A stretch of 64,000 bases of DNA from Stenotrophomonas maltophilia. Lineage in GTDB: Bacteria > Pseudomonadota > Gammaproteobacteria > Xanthomonadales > Xanthomonadaceae. Where the stretch lies: positions 2,852,001 through 2,916,000 of the forward strand of contig NZ_CP037858.1 of NCBI RefSeq assembly GCF_006974125.1, written 5' to 3'. Below the pieces are notes generated by a model. The model did no database searches and was not told the origin of the DNA. It saw only the letters and a program-made list of their open reading frames with translations. Numbering within the stretch: the stretch's first letter is position 1; every line of letters begins with the position of its first letter. The position numbers and the translations under genes are program-made. This document shows positions 53,539 to 63,260 of the stretch, in pieces.

Positions 53539-55287
53539 TCAGGCCGACCAGGTGTCGCGCAGGGTCACGCTGCGGTTGAACACCGGCTTGGCTTCGGTGT
53601 GGTCGCGGCGGTCGGCGACGAAGTAGCCGGTACGCTCGAACTGGAACGACTGCTCCGGCGCGGCGCTGGCCGCGGCCGGCTCGACATAGCCGGTGACAGT
53701 GCGGCGCGATTCCGGGTTGAGGTAGTCGCGGTAGGTCTTGCCTTCCGATTCGTCATCCGGGTTCGGCACCGAGAACAGGCGGTCGTACAGGCGGATCTCG
53801 GCCGGCACGCCATGCACGGCGCTGACCCAGTGGATGGTGCCCTTGACCTTGCGGTTGGCGCCTTCCATGCCCGGACGCGATTCCGGATCCAGCCAGCCGC
53901 GCAGCTCGGTGATGGTGCCGTCGGCATCCTTGATCACTTCATCGCAGCGGATGATGCCGGCGCCGCGCAGCCGCACTTCGCCACCCGGGACCAGGCGCTT
54001 CCAGCCCTTCGGCGGCACTTCGGCGAAGTCCTCGCGGTCGATCCACACTTCGCGTGCGAACGGCACTTCGCGGCTGCCGAAGCTCTCGTCTTTCGGGTGG
54101 TTGCTGAAGGTCAACTGCTCTTCGTGGCCTTCCGGCAGGTTGGTCAGCACCAGCTTGACCGGATCGATCACCGCCATGCGGCGCGGCGCTGCACTGTCCA
54201 GGTCTTCGCGCAGCGCACCTTCCAGCACGCTGAAGTCGATCAGCGAGTTCTGCTTGCTGATGCCCACGCGCTCGGCGAACAGGCGCATCGCGGCCGGGGT
54301 GTAGCCACGGCGACGCAGGCCCTGCAGGGTCGGCATGCGCGGGTCTTCCCAGCCATCCACCAGCTGCTCGGTGACCAGCGCCATCAGCTTGCGCTTGCTC
54401 ATCACCGTGTAGTTGATGTTCAGGCGCGAGAACTCGATCTGGCGCGGCTTGGCCGCTTCGCGTGGCAGGCCGGCATCGACCAGCGGCTGGGTCAGCGCAT
54501 CGTCATGGGCGAAATCGACGTTGTCCACGCACCAGTCGTACAGCGGGCGGTGGTCTTCGAATTCCAGCGTGCACAGCGAGTGGGTGATGCCCTCGATCGA
54601 ATCACCCAGGGCGTGGGCGAAGTCGTACATCGGGTAGATCGGCCACGCGTTGCCGGTGTTCTGGTGCTCGACGTGCTTGATGCGGTACAGCGCCGGATCG
54701 CGCAGGTTGATGTTGCCGCTGGCCATGTCGATCTTGGCGCGCACGGTGCGCGCGCCATCCGGGAATTCACCGGCGCGCATGCGGCGGAACAGGTCGAGGT
54801 TTTCCTCGACGCTGCGGTCGCGCCACGGCGACGGGCGGCCCGGTTCGGTCAGGGTGCCGCGGTAGGCGCGCACTTCCTCGGCCGACAGGTCGCAGACATA
54901 GGCCTTGCCCTGTTCGATCAGCTTCTCGGCGGCCAGGTAATAGGTCTGGAAGTAGTCCGAAGCGTGGCGCAGCTCGTTCCAGCTGAAGCCCAGCCAGCGC
55001 ACGTCGTCCTGGATCGCGGCCACGTACTCCGGATCTTCCTTGGCCGGGTTGGTGTCGTCGAAGCGCAGGTTGCAGACGCCGCTGAACTCACCGGCGATGC
55101 CGAAGTTCAGGCAGATCGACTTGGCATGGCCGATGTGCAGATAGCCGTTCGGCTCCGGCGGGAAGCGGGTCTTGATCGCCTGGTGCTTTCCGCTGGCCAG
55201 GTCCTCGCGCACGATCTGGCGGATGAAATCGCGCTTTTCGTGGCTGTCGGCGGGGGTCTCGGGGCTGGCGGGGGTGTGCTCGGACAT
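53539..55287 (-). CDS. glnS: Glutaminyl-tRNA synthetase
   Basis: GlnS charges tRNA-Gln. The 582-residue class I synthetase has the HIGH box in [14 protein letters not shown] (about 45-58) and the KMSKS equivalent VMSKRKL (near 277), followed by the two-barrel anticodon-binding part. The ATG giving MSEHTPAS has family-like context; a longer frame crosses a SMAG repeat. A direct route of glutaminylation is implied. Confidence 0.97.
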   Translation of the reverse strand: MSEHTPASPETPADSHEKRDFIRQIVREDLASGKHQAIKTRFPPEPNGYLHIGHAKSICLNFGIAGEFSGVCNLRFDDTNPAKEDPEYVAAIQDDVRWLGFSWNELRHASDYFQTYYLAAEKLIEQGKAYVCDLSAEEVRAYRGTLTEPGRPSPWRDRSVEENLDLFRRMRAGEFPDGARTVRAKIDMASGNINLRDPALYRIKHVEHQNTGNAWPIYPMYDFAHALGDSIEGITHSLCTLEFEDHRPLYDWCVDNVDFAHDDALTQPLVDAGLPREAAKPRQIEFSRLNINYTVMSKRKLMALVTEQLVDGWEDPRMPTLQGLRRRGYTPAAMRLFAERVGISKQNSLIDFSVLEGALREDLDSAAPRRMAVIDPVKLVLTNLPEGHEEQLTFSNHPKDESFGSREVPFAREVWIDREDFAEVPPKGWKRLVPGGEVRLRGAGIIRCDEVIKDADGTITELRGWLDPESRPGMEGANRKVKGTIHWVSAVHGVPAEIRLYDRLFSVPNPDDESEGKTYRDYLNPESRRTVTGYVEPAAASAAPEQSFQFERTGYFVADRRDHTEAKPVFNRSVTLRDTWSA

Positions 55288-55363
55288 GAGTCGGCGAAAA
55301 GAAAGGCAGAAAGACCAACAGTCTAGCGCGTACGGGGCAGGGCTGCCCGGTGGGGTGTGGGGA

Positions 55364-55470
55364 TGCCGGCCAGCGGCCGGCACTACCCACCCATCTTCCG
55401 GTAGCGCCGGCCGCAGGCCGGCGGAACGTGGATCGACGTACAGTTGGGTAGTGCCGGCCGCTGGCCGGCA
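55364..55470. repeat. Three SMAG copies upstream of glnS
   Basis: A reverse copy ending CTAC (55382-55385), a forward copy starting GTAG (55401-55404) and another forward copy starting GTAG (55448-55451), all with GCCGGC-based stems. They lie between the divergent glnS and DUF2007 genes, so they are in the shared promoter region, unlike most copies here. Confidence 0.85.
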
Positions 55471-55545
55471 GAACGGTCATGCGCCGTCACCACCACCATT
55501 CAGCCCCCGGGCGTATGCTGGAACCCTGTCCCACGGAGCCGCCGC

Positions 55546-55809
55546 ATGCACATCGTGTACAAGGCCGACAACCTGTTCGACGCCCACCTGGTCAAGCACG
55601 CGCTGGAAGATGCCGGCATCCCGGCCTTCGTGTTCGGCGAGTCGCTGCTGGGCGGCATGGGCGAACTGCCGCTGTTTGGCGTGCTGCGGGTGGGAATCCC
55701 CGATGCCGCGCGCACCCAGGCCGAGGACATCGTCGCCGCGCTGGACTTGGGCCAAGCCCCATCCGACCCCATTTCAGATGCAGACGACATAGCCGGCCTG
55801 CCGGCGTAG
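55546..55809 (+). CDS. DUF2007 domain protein
   Basis: The 87-residue protein starts MHIVYKADNLFDAHLVKHALEDAGIPAFV, the ferredoxin-like DUF2007 pattern related to signal-transducing PII-like folds. It lies 9 bases before msrA and is probably co-transcribed. Function unknown. Confidence 0.88.
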   Translation: MHIVYKADNLFDAHLVKHALEDAGIPAFVFGESLLGGMGELPLFGVLRVGIPDAARTQAEDIVAALDLGQAPSDPISDADDIAGLPA

Positions 55810-55818
55810 GAGCGCATC

Positions 55819-56505
<687 letters not shown>

Positions 56506-56508
56506 CGC

Positions 56509-56700
56509 GCGGTGGTCCGCCTGCGGCGGGCAACGTCAACATCAACATCCAAAGCGGCTCTGGGTTGCTGATGGTTGGGCGGGACGGGGGCGGCTGGCAG
56601 GACACGCCGTAAACCCATCCCTGGGGGCTCGATGGCGCCATCCATGGCGCCAACGGTCCTACCAGCCGCCCCCGTCCCACCTTCGACAGTTTCCCGGTGA
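56509..56700 (+). repeat. Structured palindromic element, copy B
   Basis: Leader hairpin TCCGCC-TGC-GGCGGG (56516-56530); linker CAACGTCAACATCAAC; outer 26-position stem (56578-56603 with 56656-56681; two wobble-type mismatches); a 52-base interior differing from copy A at only two positions; tail TTCGACAGTTTCCCGG. Relative to copy A, six stem positions differ and all six are compensated on the other arm. The remaining part of the 56506-57067 gap holds a terminator, a SMAG copy and element D. Confidence 0.8.
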
Positions 56701-56746
56701 CGGTGGGCAAGAGCAGTGGTTGGTGACGAACTGATGGAAAAGAAGA

Positions 56747-56771
56747 AGGACGCGGCTTTCGCCGCGTCCTT
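56747..56771 (+). terminator. Rho-independent terminator
   Basis: An 11-bp stem (AAGGACGCGGC with GCCGCGTCCTT) and TTTC loop, followed by an unbroken run of T. It is the textbook terminator for msrA, placed after structured element B, so B would be part of the msrA transcript as a 3-prime UTR. Confidence 0.93.
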
Positions 56772-56797
56772 TTTTTTTTGATGCTGCAGTGCCGTCT

Positions 56798-56821
56798 GTA
56801 GCCGAGCTATGCTCGGCTGCG
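56798..56821 (+). repeat. SMAG copy
   Basis: GTAG (56798-56801) and the stem AGCCGAGC/GCTCGGCT, between the terminator and a pyrimidine-rich tract (about 56845-56870) that precedes structured element D. Confidence 0.75.
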
Positions 56822-56880
56822 AGCAAGCGAAGCGCGCGACCCGCTTTTGCTCTTCTTTCTTTCTTCCGTGGCGGGCGGCC

Positions 56881-57000
56881 GCAGGAAACTGTCGAAGGCA
56901 GGGTGGGTAGGCCGTGCAGGGGCGTGAGCCGCATGGATGCGGCGACCGAGCTTACAGGGACGTACTTGCAGCGTCCCCTGCACGGCCTACCCACCCTGCC
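56881..57000 (-). repeat. Structured palindromic element, copy D
   Basis: Read on the minus strand: perfect 26-bp outer stem (57000-56975 with 56922-56897), a 52-base interior with GCT-gcaag-TAC-GTCCCT-GTA-AGC and GCCGC-ATCCAT-GCGGC hairpins, tail TTCGACAGTTTCCTGC. Upstream of the stem only AGCGGGTCAT is shared with copy A. It lies 67 bases after the tal stop on the tal strand, so it would be transcribed as the tal 3-prime UTR. Confidence 0.8.
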
Positions 57001-57067
57001 AACCACATGACCCGCTCTTCGCGACCAACCGACCCGCCACGAGGGGCTCAGCCGTTGGCCGAAATCC

Positions 57068-58024
57068 TCACAGTTCCGAACGAATGCGCTCGCGCAGCGC
57101 CTGCAGATCCTTGGCAAACGCATCGATACCGGTCGCCAGCTTCTCGGTCGCCATCGGATCGGCGGCCAGATCCGCCGCGAACTTCGCCGCATCAATCGGG
57201 GTCACCGCCGCGCCATCGGCCGCACCGGCCACCAGCTTGCGCGGCAGCTCGCCGTGGTCGGCGTCCAGCTTCTCCAGCAGGTCCGGCGAGATCGTCAGGC
57301 GGTCGCAGCCGGCCAGCGCTTCGATCTGCGCGGTCGAACGGAACGAGGCGCCCATCACCACCGTCGGCGAACCGCGACGCTTGAATTCGGCGTACACGCC
57401 GCGCACGAACTTCACGCCCGGGTCTTCGTCGATGCTGGCCGGGGCCTGGCCGTTGGCCACGTACCAGTCCAGGATGCGGCCGACGAACGGCGAGATCAGG
57501 AACGCGCCGGCTTCGCTGCAGGCCAGCGCCTGGGTCGGGTTGAAGATCAGGGTCAGGTTGCAGTCGATGCCTTCGGCCTGCAGGATGCGCGCGGCTTCCA
57601 CGCCTTCCCAGGTCGCGGCGATCTTGATCAGGATCTTCTCGCGCGGCACGCCGGCATCGGCATACATCTGGATGAACTGGCGGGCCTTGGCCACGGTGGC
57701 GGCGGTGTCGTGGGCCTGGTCGGCATCCACTTCGGTGGACACGCGGCCGGGCACCAGCGTGCTCAGCAGCGCGCCGACGCCGATGGTCAGGCGGTCGGCC
57801 ACGGCATGCACCACGGCTTCGCGGTCGCCCGTCTGCTGCCGGCCCCAGGCCAGTTCGCGTTCGATCAGCTCGGCGTAGACCGGCAGGTCCAGCGCCTTCT
57901 TCACCAGGGTCGGATTGGTGGTGCAGTCCACCGGCTGCAGGCGCTTGATGGCCTCGTAGTCACCGGTATCGGCAACGACCACGGACAGTTCGCGCAGCTG
58001 GGACAGTTTGGACGGGGTACTCAT
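57068..58024 (-). CDS. tal: Transaldolase
   Basis: Transaldolase of the non-oxidative pentose phosphate pathway, 318 residues, TalB type. The Schiff-base lysine lies in [11 protein letters not shown], with [12 protein letters not shown] near the N-terminus and NLTLIF following. The C-terminal helices are complete. It is followed downstream by structured element D. The rnk-like gene lies 50 bases upstream on the same strand. Confidence 0.97.
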   Translation of the reverse strand: MSTPSKLSQLRELSVVVADTGDYEAIKRLQPVDCTTNPTLVKKALDLPVYAELIERELAWGRQQTGDREAVVHAVADRLTIGVGALLSTLVPGRVSTEVDADQAHDTAATVAKARQFIQMYADAGVPREKILIKIAATWEGVEAARILQAEGIDCNLTLIFNPTQALACSEAGAFLISPFVGRILDWYVANGQAPASIDEDPGVKFVRGVYAEFKRRGSPTVVMGASFRSTAQIEALAGCDRLTISPDLLEKLDADHGELPRKLVAGAADGAAVTPIDAAKFAADLAADPMATEKLATGIDAFAKDLQALRERIRSEL

Positions 58025-58074
58025 TACGGCTCCTGGTGCAGGGGGATCGAATCGCGCGCGGTGCGCAGCGGTAA

Positions 58075-58479
58075 TCAGGGGCGGTCGTTGTGGACCGCGG
58101 TCACGCGCAGGCGCAGCTTGCGGCCGCCGGGCGCGTTCCAGTCGATGCTCTGGCCGATTGAAAGGCCGAGCAGGGCACTGCCGACCGGGGCCAGCACGGA
58201 AACCTTGCCTTCATCGACGTTGGCTTCGCGGGGGAAGACCAGGGTCAGGACGTGCTTCTCGCCCGACACTTCATCTTCGCACTCCACGCGCGAATGCATC
58301 ATGACGATGCCTTCGGGAATCTGGTCCGGTGCCAGCACGGTGGCACGGTTGAGTTCTTCAGCAAGCGCGAGCGCGGCAGGCGTCTGGCTCAGCGCAGGGG
58401 ATTCGAGCATGGCGTCCAGGCGGTCCATGTCGAAGGTGGAAACGGTGATCGACGGCGGCAGGCCGCTGGCGGTACTCAT
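58075..58479 (-). CDS. rnk: Rnk/GreA-family regulator of nucleoside diphosphate kinase
   Basis: The 134-residue protein has a short N-terminal helical part and a GreA/GreB-type C-terminal domain ([45 protein letters not shown]). Rnk binds RNA polymerase and lacks the long coiled-coil tip of GreA. GGAG lies 6 bases before the chosen ATG. It may be co-transcribed with tal. Confidence 0.9.
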   Translation of the reverse strand: MSTASGLPPSITVSTFDMDRLDAMLESPALSQTPAALALAEELNRATVLAPDQIPEGIVMMHSRVECEDEVSGEKHVLTLVFPREANVDEGKVSVLAPVGSALLGLSIGQSIDWNAPGGRKLRLRVTAVHNDRP

Positions 58480-58510
58480 GGTGAAGCTCCTTGGTTGAAA
58501 GCCATGCAAA

Positions 58511-58534
58511 AGGCGGCACCTGCTGGCGCCGCCT
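58511..58534 (-). terminator. Terminator after oxyR
   Basis: AGGCGGC (58511-58517) pairs with GCCGCCT (58528-58534). On the minus strand it is followed by TTTT. It separates oxyR from rnk. Confidence 0.75.
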
Positions 58535-58602
58535 GTCTGTATTGTGGGGACAAATGCGGCCGGAATCGACTCCTGCCGATTCCAGGCCGGTGCTGCGGGG
58601 GT

Positions 58603-59565
58603 TCAGCCGTTCAGCGCGGGGCCGGGCAGGGCGGCAGTGTCGCCGGCGGCGTTGACCGCCTCCAGGGTGAACAGCGCCTGCGGCAGGCGCTTGAACTGGT
58701 CGGCCAGCTCCATCAGGAAGTCGTTCATGGCCGAACTGCGGCGCCAGATCATGGCGATGCGGCGGCTGGGACGGCCTTCGCCGGTGAAGTCGAGCAGGCG
58801 GATGTTGTTCGAGCGCGGGACCGGCGGCTGCACTGACAGGCTCGGCAGCAGGGTGATGCCGACGTCGGCGGCGACCATCTGCCGCAGGGTTTCCAGGCTG
58901 GTGGCGCGGAACTCGGACTTCTCGTTGGCGCCGAACAGGCGGCAGACCTCCAGTGCCTGGTCGCGCAGGCAATGCCCGTCTTCCAGCAGCAGCAGCTTCT
59001 GCGTGGCCAGTTCCTGCACGTCCAGGTGTTCGCGACGGGCCAGCGGGTGGCGCCCGGAAACGGCCAGCAGGAACGGTTCCTCGAACAGGAACTCGGCATG
59101 CAGCTGGTCGTCGATCACCGGCAGGGCCAGCAGCGCGGCGTCCAGCTTGCCTTCGCGCAGGCGGTCCAGCAGCACATCGCTCTTTTCCTCGACCAGCAGC
59201 AGTTCCAGCTCCGGGAAGCGATCGCGGATGCGCGGGATCACATGCGGCAGCAGGTACGGGCCGAGGGTCGGGAAGATCCCCAGGCGCACCGTACCGGCTT
59301 CCGGGTCGCGGCTGCGTCGCGCCGCTTCCTTCAGCTGTTCCACTTCGGACACGATCACACGCGCCCGTGCCGCCGCTTCCTGGCCGGCCGGGGTCAGCAT
59401 CACCTTGCGCGGTGCGCGTTCCACCAGTGGCAGGCCCAGCTCTTCTTCCAGCTTGCGGATCTGCGTGGACAGCGTGGGCTGGCTGACGAAGCATGAGGCG
59501 GCAGCCCGGCCGAAATGCTTGTGGTCGGCCAGGGCTACCAGGTACTTCAGATCACGTAGGTTCAT
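58603..59565 (-). CDS. oxyR: Hydrogen-peroxide-sensing regulator OxyR
   Basis: LysR-type regulator of 320 residues with an N-terminal DNA-binding domain (YLVALADHKHFGRAAASCFVSQPTLSTQIRKLE is the helix-turn-helix region, about 9-42) and the redox cysteine pair: GHCLRDQALEVC matches the peroxide-sensing Cys199 and Cys208 of E. coli OxyR. It closes the ahpC-ahpF-oxyR cluster, as in Xanthomonas, and should activate it on peroxide stress. Confidence 0.96.
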   Translation of the reverse strand: MNLRDLKYLVALADHKHFGRAAASCFVSQPTLSTQIRKLEEELGLPLVERAPRKVMLTPAGQEAAARARVIVSEVEQLKEAARRSRDPEAGTVRLGIFPTLGPYLLPHVIPRIRDRFPELELLLVEEKSDVLLDRLREGKLDAALLALPVIDDQLHAEFLFEEPFLLAVSGRHPLARREHLDVQELATQKLLLLEDGHCLRDQALEVCRLFGANEKSEFRATSLETLRQMVAADVGITLLPSLSVQPPVPRSNNIRLLDFTGEGRPSRRIAMIWRRSSAMNDFLMELADQFKRLPQALFTLEAVNAAGDTAALPGPALNG

Positions 59566-59578
59566 CCTTACACCCCAG

Positions 59579-59644
59579 GGGTAACGGACCGGCTGACGGC
59601 GTGGTTACCCGACAGGCAGACAAAGTTCCCGGTGATCTGGGAAC
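59579..59644. promoter_or_regulatory. Two inverted repeats between ahpF and oxyR
   Basis: GGGTAAC (59579-59585) with GTTACCC (59604-59610) lies just upstream of the oxyR start. GTTCCC (59625-59630) with GGGAAC (59639-59644) lies just after the ahpF stop and, on the minus strand, is followed by TTTG. The first may be an operator and the second a weak terminator. Confidence 0.4.
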
Positions 59645-59650
59645 GGTGGA

Positions 59651-61243
59651 TCAGGCCGCTTCAGCAACGGCACCGCTGCTGTTGCTCACCGACGAGCGGA
59701 TCAGGTGGTCGAACGCGCTCAGTGCGGCGGTTGAGCCGGCGCCCATGGCGATGATGATCTGCTTGTAGGGTACCGTCGTGCAATCGCCAGCGGCGAACAC
59801 ACCCGGCAGGTTGGTCTGGCCGCGGTCGTCGATGACGACCTCGCCACGCGGCGACAGCGCCACGGTGTCCTTCAGCCACTCGGTGTTGGGCAGCAGGCCG
59901 ATCTGCACGAAGATGCCTTCCAGCTCGACGCGGTGGGCGTCGCCGCCGACGCGGTCCTTGTAGACCAGGCCGGTGACGCGGCTGCCGTCGCCCAGCACTT
60001 CAGTGGTCTGCGCGCTGGTCAGCACGGTGACGTTGCCGAGGCTGCGCAGCTTCTTCTGCAGCACTTCATCGGCGCGCAGGCTGGAATCGAACTCCAGCAG
60101 GGTCACATGCGACACGATGCCGGCCAGGTCGATGGCCGCTTCCACGCCGGAGTTGCCGCCGCCGATCACCGCCACGCGCTTGCCCTTGAACAGCGGGCCA
60201 TCGCAGTGCGGGCAGTAGGCCACACCCTTGTTGCGGTACTGGTCCTCGCCCGGCACATTCATCTGCCGCCAGCGCGCGCCGGTGGACAGGATCACCGAAC
60301 GCGACTTCAGCACCGCGCCGTTTTCCAGCTGCACCTGCACCAGGCCGTCTTCACCGGCTGGCACCAGCGCACTGGCGCGCTGCAGGTTCATGATGTCCAC
60401 CTCGTACTCGCGCACGTGCTGTTCCAGCGCCGTGGCCAGCTTCGGGCCTTCGGTCTCCTTCACCGAAATGAAGTTCTCGATCGCCATGGTGTCCAGCACC
60501 TGGCCACCGAAACGCTCGGCGGCGATGCCGGTGCGGATGCCCTTGCGTGCGGCGTAGATTGCCGCTGCAGCGCCGGCCGGGCCACCGCCCACCACCAGAA
60601 CGTCGAAGGCGTCCTTGGCAGCGATCTTCTCGGCATCGCGCTTGCTGGCATTGGTATCCAGCTTGGCCACGATCTGCTCGAGGGTCATGCGGCCCTGGTC
60701 GAACACTTCACCGTTGAGGTACACGGTCGGCACCGACATGATCTCGCGCTTCTCGACTTCGTCCTGGAACAGGGCACCGTCGATGGCCACGTGCTGGATG
60801 CGCGGGTTGAGCACCGCGGCCAGGTTCAGGGCCTGCACCACGTCCGGGCAGTTCTGGCAGGACAGCGAGAAGTAGGTTTCGAAGCGGTAGTCGCCTTCCA
60901 GGTTCTGCACCTGCTCGATCAGCTCGGCGGTGGCCTTGGACGGATGACCGCCCACCTGCAGCAGTGCCAGCACCAGCGAGGTGAACTCGTGGCCCATCGG
61001 CAGGCCGGCGAAGGTCAGGTGGATGTCCTGGCCCGGGGTGCCCAGGTCGAACGAGGGCACGCGGCCCTGGCCGTCGCGCAGCACCTGCAGCGAGATCTTG
61101 TCCGACAGGCTGTCCAGGGTCTGCAGCAGTTCCAGCATTTCCTGCGACTTGGCGCCATCGTCGGCGTGCGCGGTGATCTGGATCGGGCGGGTCACGCGCT
61201 CCAGATAGGTCTTCAGCTGCGACTGCAGGTTGGCGTCCAACAT
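59651..61243 (-). CDS. ahpF: Alkyl hydroperoxide reductase subunit F
   Basis: AhpF passes electrons from NADH to AhpC. The 530-residue flavoprotein has an N-terminal double thioredoxin-fold domain with the redox pair CQNC (near 130), the FAD motif [12 protein letters not shown] (about 215), the NAD motif [12 protein letters not shown] and the active disulfide CPHC (near 344). The ATG giving [11 protein letters not shown] is the family start. It is separated from ahpC by 225 bases containing a long inverted repeat. Confidence 0.97.
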   Translation of the reverse strand: MLDANLQSQLKTYLERVTRPIQITAHADDGAKSQEMLELLQTLDSLSDKISLQVLRDGQGRVPSFDLGTPGQDIHLTFAGLPMGHEFTSLVLALLQVGGHPSKATAELIEQVQNLEGDYRFETYFSLSCQNCPDVVQALNLAAVLNPRIQHVAIDGALFQDEVEKREIMSVPTVYLNGEVFDQGRMTLEQIVAKLDTNASKRDAEKIAAKDAFDVLVVGGGPAGAAAAIYAARKGIRTGIAAERFGGQVLDTMAIENFISVKETEGPKLATALEQHVREYEVDIMNLQRASALVPAGEDGLVQVQLENGAVLKSRSVILSTGARWRQMNVPGEDQYRNKGVAYCPHCDGPLFKGKRVAVIGGGNSGVEAAIDLAGIVSHVTLLEFDSSLRADEVLQKKLRSLGNVTVLTSAQTTEVLGDGSRVTGLVYKDRVGGDAHRVELEGIFVQIGLLPNTEWLKDTVALSPRGEVVIDDRGQTNLPGVFAAGDCTTVPYKQIIIAMGAGSTAALSAFDHLIRSSVSNSSGAVAEAA

Positions 61244-61316
61244 CGGGTCTTCTCCTGGCTTCAGGCAAACAGGGGGCGTGGCACCGCTGTAGAAGGTAGC
61301 GGACCAGCAGGGGGTA

Positions 61317-61395
61317 GGGGTGAACCCAAGACAGCGGCCGTGGAAGGGGCTGGCTGGCCAAAGCGAGCGGGCGTTGGCTGTCTTGGGTTCACCCC
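61317..61395. repeat. Perfect 19-bp inverted repeat in the ahpC-ahpF spacer
   Basis: GGGGTGAACCCAAGACAGC (61317-61335) is perfectly complementary to 61377-61395, with a 41-base GC-rich interior. It forms a stable hairpin in the ahpC-ahpF mRNA and may reduce ahpF relative to ahpC expression. It is not similar to the SMAG repeats or to the structured elements elsewhere in the window. Confidence 0.75.
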
Positions 61396-61468
61396 CACGC
61401 CGGCGGGGGGACCGGCACGGGGATGAAGGGCGCACCGTGGCGTGGGGCCACGGCAGGCCGGTACTGCG

Positions 61469-62032
61469 TTAGATCTTGCCGACCAGGTCCAGCGACGGGG
61501 TCAGGGTCTTCTCGCCTTCCTTCCACTTGGCCGGGCAGACCTGGTTCGGGTTGGCGGCGGTGAACTGGGCAGCCTTCAGCTTGCGCAGGGTCTCGGCGAC
61601 GTCACGGGCGATCTCGTTGGAGTGGATCTCCAGGGTCTTGATCACGCCTTCCGGGTTGATGATGAAGGTGCCGCGCAGGGCCAGGCCTTCCTCTTCAATG
61701 TGCACGCCGAAGGCGCGGGTCAGCTGGTGGGTCGGGTCGCCGACCAGCGGGAACTGGGCCTTGCCGACGGCCGGCGAGGTTTCGTGCCACACCTTGTGCG
61801 AGAAGTGGGTGTCGGTGGTGACGATGTAGACCTCGGCGCCGGCCTTCTTGAACTCGGCGTAATGGTCAGCCGCGTCCTCGATCTCGGTCGGGCAGTTGAA
61901 GGTGAAGGCGGCCGGCATGAAGATCAGGACGGACCACTGGCCCTTCAGGCTGTTGTCGGAAACCTTGATGAACTCGCCATTGTGGTAAGCGTTGGCTTCG
62001 AACGGCTGGATCTGGGTGTTGATGAGGGACAT
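61469..62032 (-). CDS. ahpC: Alkyl hydroperoxide reductase subunit C (peroxiredoxin)
   Basis: AhpC reduces organic peroxides and H2O2. The 187-residue 2-Cys peroxiredoxin has the peroxidatic cysteine in FTFNCPTEIED (near 47) and the resolving cysteine in NQVCPAKWKEG (near 165). Two adjacent ATG codons (62035, 62032) exist; MSLINTQIQPF is the usual start. GAGGAAAA precedes. An OxyR-like site lies about 90-115 bases upstream. Confidence 0.98.
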   Translation of the reverse strand: MSLINTQIQPFEANAYHNGEFIKVSDNSLKGQWSVLIFMPAAFTFNCPTEIEDAADHYAEFKKAGAEVYIVTTDTHFSHKVWHETSPAVGKAQFPLVGDPTHQLTRAFGVHIEEEGLALRGTFIINPEGVIKTLEIHSNEIARDVAETLRKLKAAQFTAANPNQVCPAKWKEGEKTLTPSLDLVGKI

Positions 62033-62123
62033 CATTTTTCCTCTGGTGAAGGGGAGTGGGTGAATCGACAGGACCTAGGTTACCGATTCGCTTGCGATAA
62101 GAACAATCCATTGATTGCATCTA

Positions 62124-62146
62124 TTTGATAGATGTAGTCTATCAAA
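62124..62146. promoter_or_regulatory. Probable OxyR binding site upstream of ahpC
   Basis: TTTGATAG and CTATCAAA are perfect 8-bp arms separated by 7 bases (ATAG-N7-CTAT, the OxyR half-palindrome). A second imperfect ATAG-N7-CAAT follows toward ahpC on the minus strand. The position fits activation of ahpC. Confidence 0.8.
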
Positions 62147-62287
62147 GTGCCATGAGCAGGCACTGAATCTTGCCGTTCCCATCGTGCAACTGCCTGTGTG
62201 ACAAGGGAAATCGTCCTGAGCGGGTGAAGAGGGCTGATAGCCCCTCCTTATGCCCTCTGGCGAAACCTGAACGGATTCCAGCTTTTC

Positions 62288-62345
62288 CAGAGCCGAGCCC
62301 ATGCTCGGCTGGGGGTGGAGCAGCCGAGCATGGGCTCGGCTCTAC
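62288..62345. repeat. SMAG-type inverted pair upstream of prmC
   Basis: The left stem AGCCGAGCCCATGCTCGGCT has lost GTAG (CCAG). The right copy ends with CTAC at 62342-62345, nine bases before the prmC ATG, so it lies within the likely leader. The rest of the 62036-62354 gap holds the ahpC promoter. Confidence 0.8.
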
Positions 62346-62354
62346 AATTGCGGA

Positions 62355-63212
62355 ATGTCTTTCCAAACCGAACCCACCCTGCGCCAGATCGTGGCCGATG
62401 CCAGCGCCCGCCTGGGCGGCATCGAAGCCCGCCACGAGGCTGAACTGCTGCTGCTGCACGTACTGGACCGCCCGCGCAGCTGGCTGTTCGCCCACGCCAC
62501 CGATCCGCTGGCCGCCAATGACCAGGCCGCCTTCGAGGCGTTGCTGGCCCGCCGCGTGGCCGGTGAGCCGGTGGCCTACCTGACCGGCCGCCGCGGATTC
62601 TGGACGCTGGACCTGGAGGTCGACCCGGCCACGCTGATCCCGCGCCCGGAAACCGAGCTGCTGGTCGAGTTGGCACTGGAGCGCCTGCCGCAAGACCAGT
62701 CGCTGCAGCTGGCCGACCTGGGCACCGGCAGTGGTGCGATTGCACTGGCACTGGCCAGCGAACGGCCGCAGGCGCAGGTGCTGGCCACCGATGCCAGCCC
62801 GGGCGCGCTGGCCGTGGCCGCGCGCAACGCGGCCCGCCATGAACTGCGCAACGTCCGCTTCGCCGAGGGCGGGCACGACTGGTATGCGCCGCTGCAGGGC
62901 GCGCGCTTCGACCTGATCGCCAGCAACCCGCCGTATATCGCCAGCGACGATCCGCATCTGGAACAGGGCGACCTGCGTTTTGAACCGGCTACCGCGCTGG
63001 CCTCCGGCGTGGATGGCCTGGATGACATCCGTCGCATCGTCGACGGTGGCCAGGCCCACCTGCTGCCCGGCGGCTGGTTGCTGATCGAGCACGGTTGGGA
63101 CCAGGGCGAGGCGATCCGCGCGCTGTTCGACGCTGCTGGTTTCACCGAGGTGCAGACCGTGCAGGATTTGGAGCAGCGCGACCGCATCACCCTGGGTCGG
63201 CGTCCGGCCTAG
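62355..63212 (+). CDS. prmC: Release factor glutamine methyltransferase
   Basis: PrmC (HemK) methylates the glutamine of the GGQ motif in release factors RF1 and RF2. The 285-residue protein has the N-terminal helical bundle ([12 protein letters not shown]), [15 protein letters not shown] (SAM motif I) and the substrate-side-chain motif NPPYI. The start follows a SMAG repeat; CGGAA is the only weak ribosome site. Confidence 0.95.
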   Translation: MSFQTEPTLRQIVADASARLGGIEARHEAELLLLHVLDRPRSWLFAHATDPLAANDQAAFEALLARRVAGEPVAYLTGRRGFWTLDLEVDPATLIPRPETELLVELALERLPQDQSLQLADLGTGSGAIALALASERPQAQVLATDASPGALAVAARNAARHELRNVRFAEGGHDWYAPLQGARFDLIASNPPYIASDDPHLEQGDLRFEPATALASGVDGLDDIRRIVDGGQAHLLPGGWLLIEHGWDQGEAIRALFDAAGFTEVQTVQDLEQRDRITLGRRPA

Positions 63213-63260
63213 AATGGAGGTTCTCCTGCCCCGGCAGGGCATCACCCTGGAGCTGCAAGC

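Noticed and set aside
53461..55326. A 621-codon plus-strand frame opposite glnS
   Set aside because: The glnS frame carries all synthetase motifs; the antisense frame has none.
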